Below are positions 28,609-37,582 of a DNA stretch of 64,000 bases, one piece after another. Location of the stretch: NCBI RefSeq assembly GCF_003058055.1, contig NZ_QBTZ01000001.1, positions 1,738,501-1,802,500 on the forward strand, in the 5' to 3' direction. The notes beneath the pieces were generated by a model that was not told the DNA's origin, did not search any database, and saw only the letters and a program-made list of their open reading frames with translations. Origin of the DNA: Acidovorax sp. 107. Its GTDB lineage: Bacteria > Pseudomonadota > Gammaproteobacteria > Burkholderiales > Burkholderiaceae_C. The number at the start of each line of letters is the position of its first letter. The stretch's first letter is position 1. The position numbers and the translations under genes are program-made.

Positions 28609-28713
28609 CACCCTGTACATGCTGAAATTGGCCCTCCATCTGTGCTGGCAGATGGCACAACCCGGTTACGTTATCTCGCCGGTCTCCAGCCTGGATTGCC
28701 CTGTTATCTGCCC

Positions 28714-29826
28714 ATGAAACGACCTTCTTCACCCTCCACTACTCGGGGCGCACGTAACCCGGCTGCCCGCACCGGCAAGCGCGCAGGTGGCTGGCTGCTG
28801 GGCCTGTTTGCCCTGCCATTTGCGGCTGTGGGCGTGGGCATGCTGCTGCTCAGCGTGCTGCCCACGCTGTACGACTGGGCACGCGTGCAATGGTGGCAGC
28901 CCGTGCCCGCCACGCTGGTGACGGCACGCCTGGAGACCAGCCGCAGCAGCAAATCCAGCTCCTACACCGTCAAGGCCAGCTACCGCTATCAGGTGGCGGG
29001 GCGTGAATACCAGGGGGATCGCGTGGCGATCAGTGGCGGTGGCGACAACGTGGGCGATTTTCAGGAAGCGCTGGGTGCGCGGCTGGAGCAGGCGCTGCGC
29101 GATGGCGCGCCCGTACAGGTGTGGGTCAGTCCGACCGACCCTGCGCAAGCAGTCATCGACCGCAGTCTGCGGCCCGGTCTGCTCGCCCTGAAGATGGTGT
29201 TTGTGGTGGTGTTTGGTGGCGTGGGTGTGGGGCTGCTGGTGCATGTGCTGCGACCGGCCCGTGCCGCGCAGGGCCTTGTGGGCAGCAACGGCCAGCCGCT
29301 GACCGCCGGGATGCCCGGGCGGGTGGAGCGCATACCTGGCGGGGTGACCATGTACTTTCCGGCCGGACGTTGGTGGGGACTCAAGCTGGCGCTGGCATTG
29401 TTTGGTGCGGTTTTTCTGGCCGTGGGCGCGTTGGTGCCTTGGGAGCAGGAGGCATCAGCAGATGTGGCGCCGTGGCTGTTGCGCCTGGTATTCGGCGGTG
29501 TGGGCGGCATGGTACTGCTTGGCAGTTTCTACGCCCTGGCCAACAGCCTGCGTGTGCGACTGGACCACAACGGCCTGCGTACCGAGCGGCGCCTGCTGGG
29601 CCTGATGCTGCAGTGGCACCAAGTGCCCGGCCCCGAAATCGCCCGGCTGCGTGTGGTGGAGAGCTACGCGGTCCAGAGCAACAGCCGCCGCGAGGTCTAC
29701 TTCCGCATCGTGGCCGAGCTGTGCAGCGGCAAGAAGATCACCGTGGCCCAGGATCTGCAGGGTCGAAAAGACGCAGACCGGATGCTCGCGGCCATCGGCA
29801 GCGCCACGGGCTACCCCGTTCGCTGA
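28714..29826 (+). CDS. DUF3592 membrane protein
   Basis: This 370-residue protein has four hydrophobic segments: about 28-50, 155-175, 225-245 and 255-278. The stretch between the first two (SSSYTVKASYRYQVAGREYQ and VQVWVSPTDPAQAVIDRS) matches the DUF3592 extracytoplasmic domain. The C-terminal part is probably cytoplasmic. Function is unknown. The ATG at 28714 was taken because it opens directly into a basic segment before the first helix; a start 24 codons earlier lies in poorly coding sequence. Confidence 0.78.
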   Translation: MKRPSSPSTTRGARNPAARTGKRAGGWLLGLFALPFAAVGVGMLLLSVLPTLYDWARVQWWQPVPATLVTARLETSRSSKSSSYTVKASYRYQVAGREYQGDRVAISGGGDNVGDFQEALGARLEQALRDGAPVQVWVSPTDPAQAVIDRSLRPGLLALKMVFVVVFGGVGVGLLVHVLRPARAAQGLVGSNGQPLTAGMPGRVERIPGGVTMYFPAGRWWGLKLALALFGAVFLAVGALVPWEQEASADVAPWLLRLVFGGVGGMVLLGSFYALANSLRVRLDHNGLRTERRLLGLMLQWHQVPGPEIARLRVVESYAVQSNSRREVYFRIVAELCSGKKITVAQDLQGRKDADRMLAAIGSATGYPVR

Positions 29827-29880
29827 CCTCCATACAAAGGCCATGCAAACGCTGGCCGCGCTGCGTGCACCGCTGGCGTG

Positions 29881-30618
29881 TCACAGCTTGGGCTTGTTGT
29901 CCTTCATGGCGTCCAGTGCCTTTTTCCGAGCGGCTTCTTCCTCATTGTTTTTCTTTTCCAGGACGTCGTAGCGTACCTTGTGGTCAACGATTTGAATGGC
30001 CGACCCGACGATCATGTCAGAGGCGTGGTGGCGATTCAGTTTGACATTCAGCTGAATTCCGCATTTGGATTCAAAACCTCCTGGCACGGCCAAGTTGATA
30101 CCGTCGCCTTTCAGCCGGGACAAATCGGTGCGTGGGGTGGTTACGTTGCCACCGGCCCCAAAGGGGCACATACCAATGGAAGCCTTGTGGGGCATCAAGG
30201 CATAATTTCTGTCATATGCCCACAGCAGGGACTGTTCATCGGGCGTAATTTCAGAGGGGGCGCCATACTTCTGCTTCAAAGCAGAAAGAAAAGTCGCTTT
30301 GGGAATATAGTCCCCTTCCGGGTATTTTTGTGCACGCCCCAGAAACCATATTTTCCCTGAGTCATCCTGCAGCGCGATCATGTGGTCGTTCACGTTGTTA
30401 TTCTTGTTTTCGGCAATTCCCTGAATGCCGACCACCTTGCCCTCGCGTGTCTTGATTTCACTGAATTTATAGTCGGCATTCACCTTTTCCATCAACGGTT
30501 TTTGCGTGGCCAGCAGTGCCCCGATCTTGACGCCTCCAATGTCTGGAAGCGGTTGTGCAAAAACAGAGGATGCCGCAATGGCAAGGCTTGAAATAATGGT
30601 GGTTTTAAGAAATTGCAT
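29881..30618 (-). CDS. putative secreted protein of unknown function, AT-rich
   Basis: The 245-residue product begins with a signal peptide (FLKTTIISSLAIAASSVFAQ, cleavage near 21), so it is probably periplasmic or secreted. The mature part is lysine- and asparagine-rich (for example ENKNNNVNDHM) and ends in a charged helix (EKKNNEEEAARKKALDAMKD). I recognise no domain. The gene and its upstream region are clearly richer in A+T than every neighbour, and it is flanked by genes on both sides that face or share its direction without operon spacing. This suggests recent acquisition, but no mobility gene is present. Confidence 0.7.
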   Translation of the reverse strand: MQFLKTTIISSLAIAASSVFAQPLPDIGGVKIGALLATQKPLMEKVNADYKFSEIKTREGKVVGIQGIAENKNNNVNDHMIALQDDSGKIWFLGRAQKYPEGDYIPKATFLSALKQKYGAPSEITPDEQSLLWAYDRNYALMPHKASIGMCPFGAGGNVTTPRTDLSRLKGDGINLAVPGGFESKCGIQLNVKLNRHHASDMIVGSAIQIVDHKVRYDVLEKKNNEEEAARKKALDAMKDNKPKL

Positions 30619-30935
30619 GGCAAATAAGACGTTGATTTGTATTTAATGCAGGCAGTGTGGATAAAAACGTGCCCGCACATATTGCGTCACCCTGGCCAGA
30701 GCTCTCTTGCCTCCAGAGGGCGCACGCATCTTATCGGTGTCTTGTTGCCGGTGGGGAGCACGCAATTTTTAATTTGTTTCAAATAATTTCTTTGGTGTAT
30801 TTGTGTATTAATTGCCCGCCCTCGTGATTTTCTAACGGGTCGGCTAGGACGGGTTGTGCATTTCTTCGCAAGGAAATCGACTTCCGCGATGAAGCCGTAG
30901 GCGCATGGGAGCCGACAGTAGGCCGCTCTCCGGTT
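30619..30935. other. AT-rich non-coding gap
   Basis: I see no gene, tRNA or clear terminator in this 317-bp gap between the secreted orphan and alkB. Its central part (about 30760-30830) is the most AT-rich stretch of the window, with runs such as TTTTTAATTTGTTTCAAATA. It presumably contains the promoter of the orphan gene and the end of the ada-alkB transcript. Confidence 0.6.
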
Positions 30936-31577
30936 TCAGCCCGCCTTGCGAAATGTGAGGTTGATGCGCAGCGCTCCCGTCATCGCATGGGTGGCCTCGG
31001 CCAGCGGCCGCACGCCATGAAAACGCAGCCGCGCCGGGCCTCCCCATACCACTACGTCGCCGTGCCACAGGCCCACACGCCGGGCCTTGTCGGCACGCTC
31101 TGATCCACCCCACAGGAAGATGGCCGGGATACCGAGGGACACGGACACGATGGGGTGGTCGTAGTTACCCTCATCACGGTCCTGGTGCAGTGACAGCCGC
31201 GTGCCGCACTCGTATCGGTTGATGAGGCAGGCGTCGGGCGCAAAACCGGGGTAGCCCGCCGCCTCGGCAGCGTCGTGGGCGAGTTGGCGAAACACCGCAG
31301 GCATGGAAGGCCAGGGCAAGCCGGTGGTCGGGTCGGTGGAGCCATAGCGGTAGCCGCCGCGGTCGCTGATCCAGCCCAGCGCGCCGCTGTTGGTCATGGC
31401 CACCGACATGCGCTGCCCGCCGGGGGTGATCAGGTGCCTGAAGGGGGCCTGGGCCGTGACGGCATCCACGGCCTGCAGCAGTGCGGCTGCCTGAGGCAAG
31501 GCAAGGCCCCGCAGCACCACAGCGCACTCGGGGGCCTGGGGTGTGGCGGGCAGGTCGTCAAACAGGCCGAGGGTCAT
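30936..31577 (-). CDS. alkB: DNA oxidative demethylase AlkB
   Basis: The 213-residue protein is an Fe(II)/2-oxoglutarate dioxygenase that reverses 1-methyladenine and 3-methylcytosine in DNA and RNA. It has all the E. coli AlkB catalytic residues at the same numbers: His131 and Asp133 (LSLHQDRDEGNYDHP), His187 (LRFHGV), Arg204 and Arg210 (RINLTFR). The substrate lid residues MTNSGALGWISDRGGYRY are present. It is the last gene of the ada operon, 6 bp after the second dioxygenase gene. Confidence 0.95.
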   Translation of the reverse strand: MTLGLFDDLPATPQAPECAVVLRGLALPQAAALLQAVDAVTAQAPFRHLITPGGQRMSVAMTNSGALGWISDRGGYRYGSTDPTTGLPWPSMPAVFRQLAHDAAEAAGYPGFAPDACLINRYECGTRLSLHQDRDEGNYDHPIVSVSLGIPAIFLWGGSERADKARRVGLWHGDVVVWGGPARLRFHGVRPLAEATHAMTGALRINLTFRKAG

Positions 31578-31583
31578 CGCTAC

Positions 31584-32348
31584 CTATTCAGCGTCATGAA
31601 AGATGATGCCCACTGTGTGCCGCTGGCCCGATCGGACGCGGCTTACCCCATGGCGCAGGTTCACGCGGTAGGTGCCGCGCGTGCCCTGCACGGGGCGGTG
31701 GTGCACGGCAAACACCACGGCGTCGCCGCGCGAAAGTGGCACCACCTCGGCCCGCGACTGCATGCGCGGGCGCTGTTCGGTCAGCACGAACTCGCCGCCG
31801 GTGAAGTCGCGCCCCGGCTCCGACAGCAGGATGGCCACCTGCAGCGGAAACACATGCTCGCCGTACAGATCCTGGTGCAGGCAGTTGTAGTCGCCCGGCC
31901 CGTACTGCAGCAGCAGCGGGGTGGGGCGCACCTGGCCGGCGGCGTGGCAACGGGCGATGAAGTCGGCATGCTGCGCGGGGTAGCGCACGTCGATGCCCAT
32001 CGCGGCGTTCCATTGGTTGGCGATGGGGGCCAGATGCGGGTACAGCGCCTTGCGCAGACCCGCTACCCGATCAGGCAGCGGGTAGCTGAAGTACCGGTAT
32101 TCACCCTGGCCAAAGCCGTGGCGTTGCATGACCACGCGGCTGCGAAAGGTGCCCTCCGGCGCGTGCCCGTACAGCCGGGTCAGCACGGCGCATTCGGTGG
32201 CGTCCAGCAGTTGGGGCAGCACGGCATTGCCCTGCTGGTGCAGGGCTTCGGTGGTGCTTTGCCAGTCGATAGCGGCTGCGCGTTGCTGCCACACGCCGTC
32301 CGCTGGCGTGCCGGATGTTGAAAGAGTTGAAAGAGCCGCCAAGCTCAT
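31584..32348 (-). CDS. 2OG-Fe(II) oxygenase of the ada operon, function unassigned
   Basis: This 254-residue protein has the 2-oxoglutarate dioxygenase double-stranded helix: HxD at 158-160 (NCLHQDLYGEH), a likely distal His233 (NLRHGVSRV) and a 2OG-binding Arg243. The context TGGEFVLTEQRPRMQSR and GDAVVFAVHHRPVQG is closer to prolyl-hydroxylase-type enzymes than to AlkB. The start overlaps the ada stop codon as ATGA (32345-32348), and alkB follows 6 bp downstream, so it is co-expressed with Ada and AlkB. A role in alkylation repair or in hydroxylating a protein of that response is inference; the substrate is unknown. Confidence 0.82.
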   Translation of the reverse strand: MSLAALSTLSTSGTPADGVWQQRAAAIDWQSTTEALHQQGNAVLPQLLDATECAVLTRLYGHAPEGTFRSRVVMQRHGFGQGEYRYFSYPLPDRVAGLRKALYPHLAPIANQWNAAMGIDVRYPAQHADFIARCHAAGQVRPTPLLLQYGPGDYNCLHQDLYGEHVFPLQVAILLSEPGRDFTGGEFVLTEQRPRMQSRAEVVPLSRGDAVVFAVHHRPVQGTRGTYRVNLRHGVSRVRSGQRHTVGIIFHDAE

Positions 32349-33517
32349 GCCACCTTCTCCGCCGGCAGCGGGGCCGCCTCTACGTCGGACTCGCGCGCCA
32401 GCAGGGCGCGTTTGCGCTCCACGCCCCAGCGGTAGCCCGACAGCGCGCCATCGCTCTTCACCACCCGGTGGCACGGGATGGCCACTGCCAGCCCATTGGC
32501 CGCGCAGGCCTGGGCCACGGCCCGCACAGCCTTGGGGCTGCCGATGCGCTGCGCCACCTCGGCGTAGCTGGCCGTTTGTCCGGCCGGGATGGCCTGCAGC
32601 ACCCGCCACACCCGCTGCTGGAACGCGGTGCCGCGCACATCCAGCGGCAGGTTCAGCCCCAGGCCGGGCGCTTCGACAAACGCCACCACCTGCGCCACCA
32701 GGGCTTCAAACGCGGCGTCGCCGCCGATCAGGCGGGCCTGCGCAAACCGGTCCTGCAGCTCGCGCAGCAGGGCATCGGGGTCGTCGCCCAGCAAGATCGC
32801 GCAGATGCCCCGGTCGCTTTGCGCCACCAAAATGGCGCCCAGCGAACATTGGCCGATGGCAAAGCGGATGTCTTGCGACGCACCCCGCGCACGGTACTGG
32901 CTGGGCCGCATGCCCAGCACCTGGGCCGACTGTTCGTAAAACCGGCTGCTGGACTGATAGCCTGCGCCATAGATGGCGTCCGTCACCGAGTCCGTGGTCG
33001 GGCTGTCGAGCGCACTGCGCAGCCGCTGCGCACGCTGGGCCACCGCATAGGCCTTGGGGGTGAGGCCCGTGGCCTGCTTGAAGATGCGGTGCAGGTGCGA
33101 GGCGCTCAGGCCCACGCGCGCTGCCAGTGCATCGAGCGTGGGGGCATCACCGGGCGCGGCGCTTTCGATGATGCGGCAGGCCTCGGTCACCAATGCCGCG
33201 TGGTGCGACAGCGCGGTGGTCTGGCGCGGCTTGCAGCGCTGGCAGGGGCGGAACCCGGCGCGCTCCGCATCGTCGCAACTGGCATGGAACAGCACGTTCT
33301 CCGGCCGGGGTGTGCGCGACGCGCAGCTGGGGCGGCAGTACACGCCCGTGGTCTGCACCGAGTACCAGAACGTTCCATCGGCCCCAGTGCTGCGCGCCAA
33401 CACCGCCGCCCAGCGCGGGTCGGCCTGGGTGGCGGCGGCCTGCGAGGTTTTGGTGTTGGGGCGGTGGCGGGTGGGCATGGGGGCGCTGCGGGGTAGAAGG
33501 GTGGACACGTTCATCAT
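32345..33517 (-). CDS. ada: bifunctional transcriptional activator / O6-methylguanine-DNA methyltransferase Ada
   Basis: The 390-residue protein is the adaptive-response regulator. An N-terminal methylphosphotriester domain has the zinc cysteines C61, C65, C92 and C95 (GVYCRPSCASRTP, FRPCQRCKP); C61 is the expected methyl acceptor. An AraC-type DNA-binding domain follows (LAARVGLSASHLHRIFKQAT, about 130-150, and AIYGAGYQSSSRFYEQS). The C-terminal methyltransferase domain has IPCHRVV with acceptor C349. Self-methylation turns such proteins into activators of their own operon. An Ada box lies 88 bp upstream (33605). Two adjacent start codons (33517, 33514) are possible. Confidence 0.95.
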   Translation of the reverse strand: MMNVSTLLPRSAPMPTRHRPNTKTSQAAATQADPRWAAVLARSTGADGTFWYSVQTTGVYCRPSCASRTPRPENVLFHASCDDAERAGFRPCQRCKPRQTTALSHHAALVTEACRIIESAAPGDAPTLDALAARVGLSASHLHRIFKQATGLTPKAYAVAQRAQRLRSALDSPTTDSVTDAIYGAGYQSSSRFYEQSAQVLGMRPSQYRARGASQDIRFAIGQCSLGAILVAQSDRGICAILLGDDPDALLRELQDRFAQARLIGGDAAFEALVAQVVAFVEAPGLGLNLPLDVRGTAFQQRVWRVLQAIPAGQTASYAEVAQRIGSPKAVRAVAQACAANGLAVAIPCHRVVKSDGALSGYRWGVERKRALLARESDVEAAPLPAEKVA

Positions 33518-33604
33518 GGTGCACGGCTCACTAGGTGGGTTGCAATGCCATGCACTCTAGGGACGGAGGCCGTGGGGCGCACTCCGAAGCTTGCTTTTGA
33601 ATTC

Positions 33605-33612
33605 TGCGCTTT
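33605..33612 (-). promoter_or_regulatory. candidate Ada box upstream of ada
   Basis: On the minus strand the sequence AAAGCGCA, the Ada recognition element described for E. coli ada, occurs within GCGCAAAAGCGCAG, 88 bp upstream of the ada start. It sits in a short inverted repeat (TGCGCTTTTGCGCA, 33605-33618). No equivalent site was seen in front of the Ada-AlkA fusion at 59500. Confidence 0.6.
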
Positions 33613-33640
33613 TGCGCAAGGCTCTTTGCACGCACCAGAT

Positions 33641-33704
33641 TGCTCATTTATTGATAGCTGCCAGCGCATGATTTACCTGCGCCACAGAGCAAAAATACCC
33701 AAAA
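33641..33704 (+). repeat. interspersed palindromic repeat, copy D
   Basis: The copy reads TGCTCATTTATTGATAGCTG, CCAGC, GCATGATTTAC, CTGCGCCACAGAGCAAAAAT and ACCC. It directly abuts the stop codon of the SNF2 gene (33705) and lies between that gene and the Ada box. Shares GCATGATTTAC with copy B. Confidence 0.7.
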
Positions 33705-36515
33705 TTACGTTTCAGGTGGCTGCAGCGGCCGGGGCCGCCGTTTGCCTGTGCCGCCCCAGCGCAGCGCGTCTTCGCCGGGGATGCCCAGCGGGTTGTTGGC
33801 GGGTTCGCTCAGGGGTGCGAGCAGGGCGTGTAGATCGGCCTCGCTGAATTTGACCGCGCCCTCGGCATCGTGCCCCAGAACGCCCTGGGCCAGCGCGGCT
33901 TTGCGGGCCTGCAGCTCCAGCATGCGCTCCTCGATGCTGCCTTCCACCACCAGCTTGTAGACGAACACGGGCTGGTCTTGCCCGATGCGGTGGGCGCGGG
34001 CGGTGGCCTGTTCTTCGACGGCGGGGTTCCACCACGGGTCGAGGTGGATCACGGTGTCGGCGGCTGTGAGGTTCAGGCCCAGGCCACCGGCCTTGAGGCT
34101 TACCAGCAGGATGGCGGCGCTTACGTCGCCCTGCGCCTGGAACTTCCGCACCACCGCGCCGCGCTGGCGGGGCGGCGTCTGGCCTGTGAGGGTGAGGTAG
34201 GGCAGGGCCAGGGTGTCGAGCAGCTCAGCCGCCAGCGCCAGCATTTCGGTGAATTGCGAGAACACCAGCACGCGGCGGCCTTCATCGACCAGGGCGGGCA
34301 GCAGGTCGGCCAGCAGTTCGAGCTTGGCGCGCTCCATGGTGTGAGCCGTTTTCGTGGTTCCTTTTACGAGTCGCGGATCACAGCAGACCTGGCGCAGCTT
34401 GAGCAACGCGTCCAGGATGGCGATTTGCGAGCCTTCAAAACCCTGGCGCTCCAGTGCACGGCGCACCTGTTTGTCGGCGGTGGTGCGCACGGCCTCGTAC
34501 AGCTCACGCTGCTTGCCTTGCAGCTGCACGCGCAAGGTGGTTTCGGTGCGCGGCGGCAGTTCGGTGGCCACGTCCTGCTTGCGGCGGCGCAGGATGAAGG
34601 GGCGCACGCGCTGCGACAGCAGCTGGGCACGCAGGGTTTCGCCGTTTTCTTCGATGGGCTTGCGCCAGCGGGCGTTGAAGCTGCGCACATCACCCAGAAA
34701 GCCGGGCATCAAAAAGTCAAACTGCGCCCACAGCTCGCCCAGGTGGTTCTCCAGCGGCGTGCCCGTCAGGCACAGCAGGTGCGGTGCCTGCAGCTTGCGC
34801 AGGGCGCGGGCGCTGCGGCTGCCGGCGTTCTTCACCATCTGGGCTTCGTCCAGGATCAGCAGGTGAAAGGGCTGCGCGGCCAGTGCCTCCACATCACGCC
34901 ACAGCAGCGGGTAGGTGGTCAGCACCAGGTCATGGTCGGCGATGTGCAGGTAGCGTTTGCCGCGGTCCGCGCCATGCAGGGCCAGCACGCGCAGGCTGGG
35001 CGCCATGCGCGCGGCCTCGGCCTGCCAGTTGAAGAGCAGCGAGGTGGGTAGCACCACCAGCGCCGGGCGCTTCAGCCGCCCGGCCTCCTTTTCGGTCAGC
35101 ACGTGGGCCAGCGCCTGTGCGGTTTTGCCCAGGCCCATGTCGTCGGCCAGGATGCCGCCCAAGCCCTGGGCGCGCAGGTATTGCAGCCAGGCCAAGCCTT
35201 CGAGCTGGTACGGGCGCAGTTGTACCTGCAGCCCCTGCGGCGCGGCTACGGGCTGGGGCGTGCCGATGCGGCGCAGGCGCTTGGCGAGTTGTACCAGGCC
35301 CGCATCGCCCTGCAATTGCCAATCGTTGTTCCACCCGTTCACCGTGCCCACGCGGTGCGCCTGCACCAGCCCGGCGCGCAGGGCCTCGATGCGGCGGGCC
35401 TCCCACGCGCCCAGGCGCAGTGGGTCGCCATCCTTGAGTTGTCTGCGGGTGGGGTCGGTCAGCAAGTCCACCATGGCGCCCACGATGGCTTTGAGCGGCC
35501 CGGCGGGCGCCTCTATGCGCTTGCCGCCGGGCGCACGCAGCGAAATGATGGCGATGTCATCGATGGCGACCATCTGCCGCGCATTGAGCCAGCGGGCGTC
35601 GCGGCGCAGCAGGTCGGCCAGCATGGGGGCCAGGTCCAGCGTCTGCCCGTCGATCTCGATGCCCAGGCTGAGCAGCCAGGCGCCCTCGCGCTCGGGCAGC
35701 ATGAGCTTTTGCACCGGGCGCTCGCGCGGGGCCAGGGGGCCGTCCACTTCCTTGCCCAGCATCTCGCCGGTGTCGGGGGCGATCAGCAGCTTCCAGCGCA
35801 ACACGGGCACGCTTTCGTGCGCAAAGCCGGGGTGCACGACGACGCTCCAGCCTTCGGCGCGCAGCTGGGGCACCACATCGGCCCAGAAGTCGCCAAAGTG
35901 CGCCTCCTGCGGCAGCGTCCACACGGGGCCCAGCGTAGCGGCGGCTGCGCGGTGGCGCCACTGCAGGCTTTTGGGGTCCACGGGGGTCAGGCCCAGGTCC
36001 CACACGCGGTCCATGGCATCGGCCTCGGCGGCCAGGTTGCGCTGCATGCGCACCACCGGGCCACCGGTGTCGAACAGGTCTTGCACGGGGGACGGGCGTG
36101 CGTTGAGGATGGAGGTGGGAGCGGGCGTCTGCCAAGTGGCGCCACCATCGGTGCGATAGGTCCAGTCGATCTGTACCAGCGTCACGCTGTCACCACGCGG
36201 GCCCAGCTTGCCCTGGGGCGCCATGCCCAGCAGGCCGTCGCCCCGGCCCAAGGTCATGAGGGTGATGCGCGGGCGAAACTGGCCGGGGACGACGCCATCG
36301 GGTGTGTCGGGCGCCGCGCCGTGGCCCGGCCGGTGCCCGCCATCGCCCCGCAGCTGGGCCATGACCTGCGAGGCCTCGGCATCGGTCAGTGGGGGCAGCT
36401 GCTGCAGGGCGGCACTGTCAGCCCGGTTGCGCAGTGCCTGGGCCCATTGCGCGACCACATGGGCCCGGCCTGCGGGGGGCATTGGTGGAACGGGTGACGG
36501 CGGCAGGCTGGGCAT
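33705..36515 (-). CDS. SNF2-family DEAD/DEAH-type ATPase (helicase-like)
   Basis: This 936-residue protein carries a C-terminal SNF2 motor after a long N-terminal region (about 1-430) without recognised domain. Motor motifs: Walker A DDMGLGKTAQAL near 460, ILDEAQMVKN (DEAQ form of motif II) near 553, LTGTPLENHLGELWAQFDF, LVFSQFTEMLALAAELLD, and SLKAGGLGLNLTAADTVIHL with HRIGQ. Such bacterial proteins translocate on DNA and remodel DNA-protein complexes such as stalled RNA polymerase (compare RapA), but the N-terminus here is different. It lies upstream of ada on the same strand, 187 bp apart, with its own end in repeat copy D. Confidence 0.92.
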   Translation of the reverse strand: MPSLPPSPVPPMPPAGRAHVVAQWAQALRNRADSAALQQLPPLTDAEASQVMAQLRGDGGHRPGHGAAPDTPDGVVPGQFRPRITLMTLGRGDGLLGMAPQGKLGPRGDSVTLVQIDWTYRTDGGATWQTPAPTSILNARPSPVQDLFDTGGPVVRMQRNLAAEADAMDRVWDLGLTPVDPKSLQWRHRAAAATLGPVWTLPQEAHFGDFWADVVPQLRAEGWSVVVHPGFAHESVPVLRWKLLIAPDTGEMLGKEVDGPLAPRERPVQKLMLPEREGAWLLSLGIEIDGQTLDLAPMLADLLRRDARWLNARQMVAIDDIAIISLRAPGGKRIEAPAGPLKAIVGAMVDLLTDPTRRQLKDGDPLRLGAWEARRIEALRAGLVQAHRVGTVNGWNNDWQLQGDAGLVQLAKRLRRIGTPQPVAAPQGLQVQLRPYQLEGLAWLQYLRAQGLGGILADDMGLGKTAQALAHVLTEKEAGRLKRPALVVLPTSLLFNWQAEAARMAPSLRVLALHGADRGKRYLHIADHDLVLTTYPLLWRDVEALAAQPFHLLILDEAQMVKNAGSRSARALRKLQAPHLLCLTGTPLENHLGELWAQFDFLMPGFLGDVRSFNARWRKPIEENGETLRAQLLSQRVRPFILRRRKQDVATELPPRTETTLRVQLQGKQRELYEAVRTTADKQVRRALERQGFEGSQIAILDALLKLRQVCCDPRLVKGTTKTAHTMERAKLELLADLLPALVDEGRRVLVFSQFTEMLALAAELLDTLALPYLTLTGQTPPRQRGAVVRKFQAQGDVSAAILLVSLKAGGLGLNLTAADTVIHLDPWWNPAVEEQATARAHRIGQDQPVFVYKLVVEGSIEERMLELQARKAALAQGVLGHDAEGAVKFSEADLHALLAPLSEPANNPLGIPGEDALRWGGTGKRRPRPLQPPET

Positions 36516-36554
36516 GGGCTGGCATTGTGCCCATGCCCTGAGCGTGGTTGGACG

Positions 36555-37427
36555 CTAAGCGCTGCGTTGGGTGCCCAGCGCCAGCGCAAACAGCTCGTTA
36601 CGAAAGTGGATGCCCAAGCGGCTGAATGCGCGGTTGCGGTAGGTTTTGACGGTGGGCAGGCTCAGGCCCAGGTCGCAGGCAATGCCCTCTTGCGTCATGC
36701 CTTGCAGCAGGCGGGCGCACACGTCCAGCTCGCGCTCGGTCAGCCCCGCGTGAGCGCGCAGCAGGCGTTCGCGCAGCGCTGGCAGGCTGTGGGACAGCCC
36801 GGGGGCTGTGGCCTGTGGCGGGGGCTGCAGCGCGGGTTGCAGCACGCCGGTGCGCTGGGCCAGGGCGATGTGCTTGCGGGTCAGCGCCAGCAGCACCGGG
36901 GCCATGCCCTCAAAGTCGCTGATCTGCCGGTCCTGAAACGGCTTTTGGTGCTGGTGGCGGTAGAAGTTGACGGCAAAGACCGAGCCATCGCTCTCGTGTT
37001 CCACCACCGACACCCGCTCGGCGACGCCATGGGCTTCGTACACGCGGGCGCGGTGCTCAGCGTCCACCTCGGGCGCGGTCAGGTGGCACAACTGGGTGGG
37101 CGCTTCGGTGGGGGCGGCATCGTCCAGCGAGCGGCCCCAGGTGCGGTCGGTGCGGTAGGGGCCCGACAGGTACGCCCACCAGCAGTCCTGCGTGGTGTCT
37201 GGAATGCCGTAACTGGCCGACATGAACAAGGTCGGCTTGCAATGGCGCCCGGTGCGGTACACCGACCACGACGCTGCGGGCAGCACGGGTGCCAGCTCCT
37301 GCAGCATGCCGCAGGCAAACCCGTCGTCGCCCAGCTGGTGAACCATGGCGCCCAAGGCCGAGCCCGTGAGGTTGGGCGGGGGCGCGATGCCGCCGCCCGA
37401 GGTGCTTGCAGGGAGCCAGTGCCTCAT
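36555..37427 (-). CDS. LuxR-family transcriptional regulator
   Basis: The 290-residue protein ends in a LuxR/GerE helix-turn-helix: LTERELDVCARLLQGMTQEG, CDLGLSLPTVKTYRNRAF, SRLGIHFRNELF. The N-terminal 200 residues (MSASYGIPDTTQDCWWAYLS, VVEHESDGSVFAVNFYRHQH) look like a GAF/PAS-type sensor but I could not assign it. There is no receiver domain, so it is not a two-component regulator. ATG 37427 was used; a TTG 22 codons upstream remains possible and neither has a ribosome-binding site. It lies 39 bp downstream of the SNF2 start, and the DUF3237 gene is divergent. Confidence 0.85.
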   Translation of the reverse strand: MRHWLPASTSGGGIAPPPNLTGSALGAMVHQLGDDGFACGMLQELAPVLPAASWSVYRTGRHCKPTLFMSASYGIPDTTQDCWWAYLSGPYRTDRTWGRSLDDAAPTEAPTQLCHLTAPEVDAEHRARVYEAHGVAERVSVVEHESDGSVFAVNFYRHQHQKPFQDRQISDFEGMAPVLLALTRKHIALAQRTGVLQPALQPPPQATAPGLSHSLPALRERLLRAHAGLTERELDVCARLLQGMTQEGIACDLGLSLPTVKTYRNRAFSRLGIHFRNELFALALGTQRSA

Positions 37428-37582
37428 GGGTTGCGCGGGGTGTGCCGGGTGGGCGTTGTCATGGCTGTCATCTTCAGGGATGACAGGGGTCAAGCACCAC
37501 GGGATTTACGCTAGGTGCAACCCGAGCCAGGCCGGGTACACGCCGCCCGGCATGTGCCAGCCCCTTGCCAGACACCCGAAAG

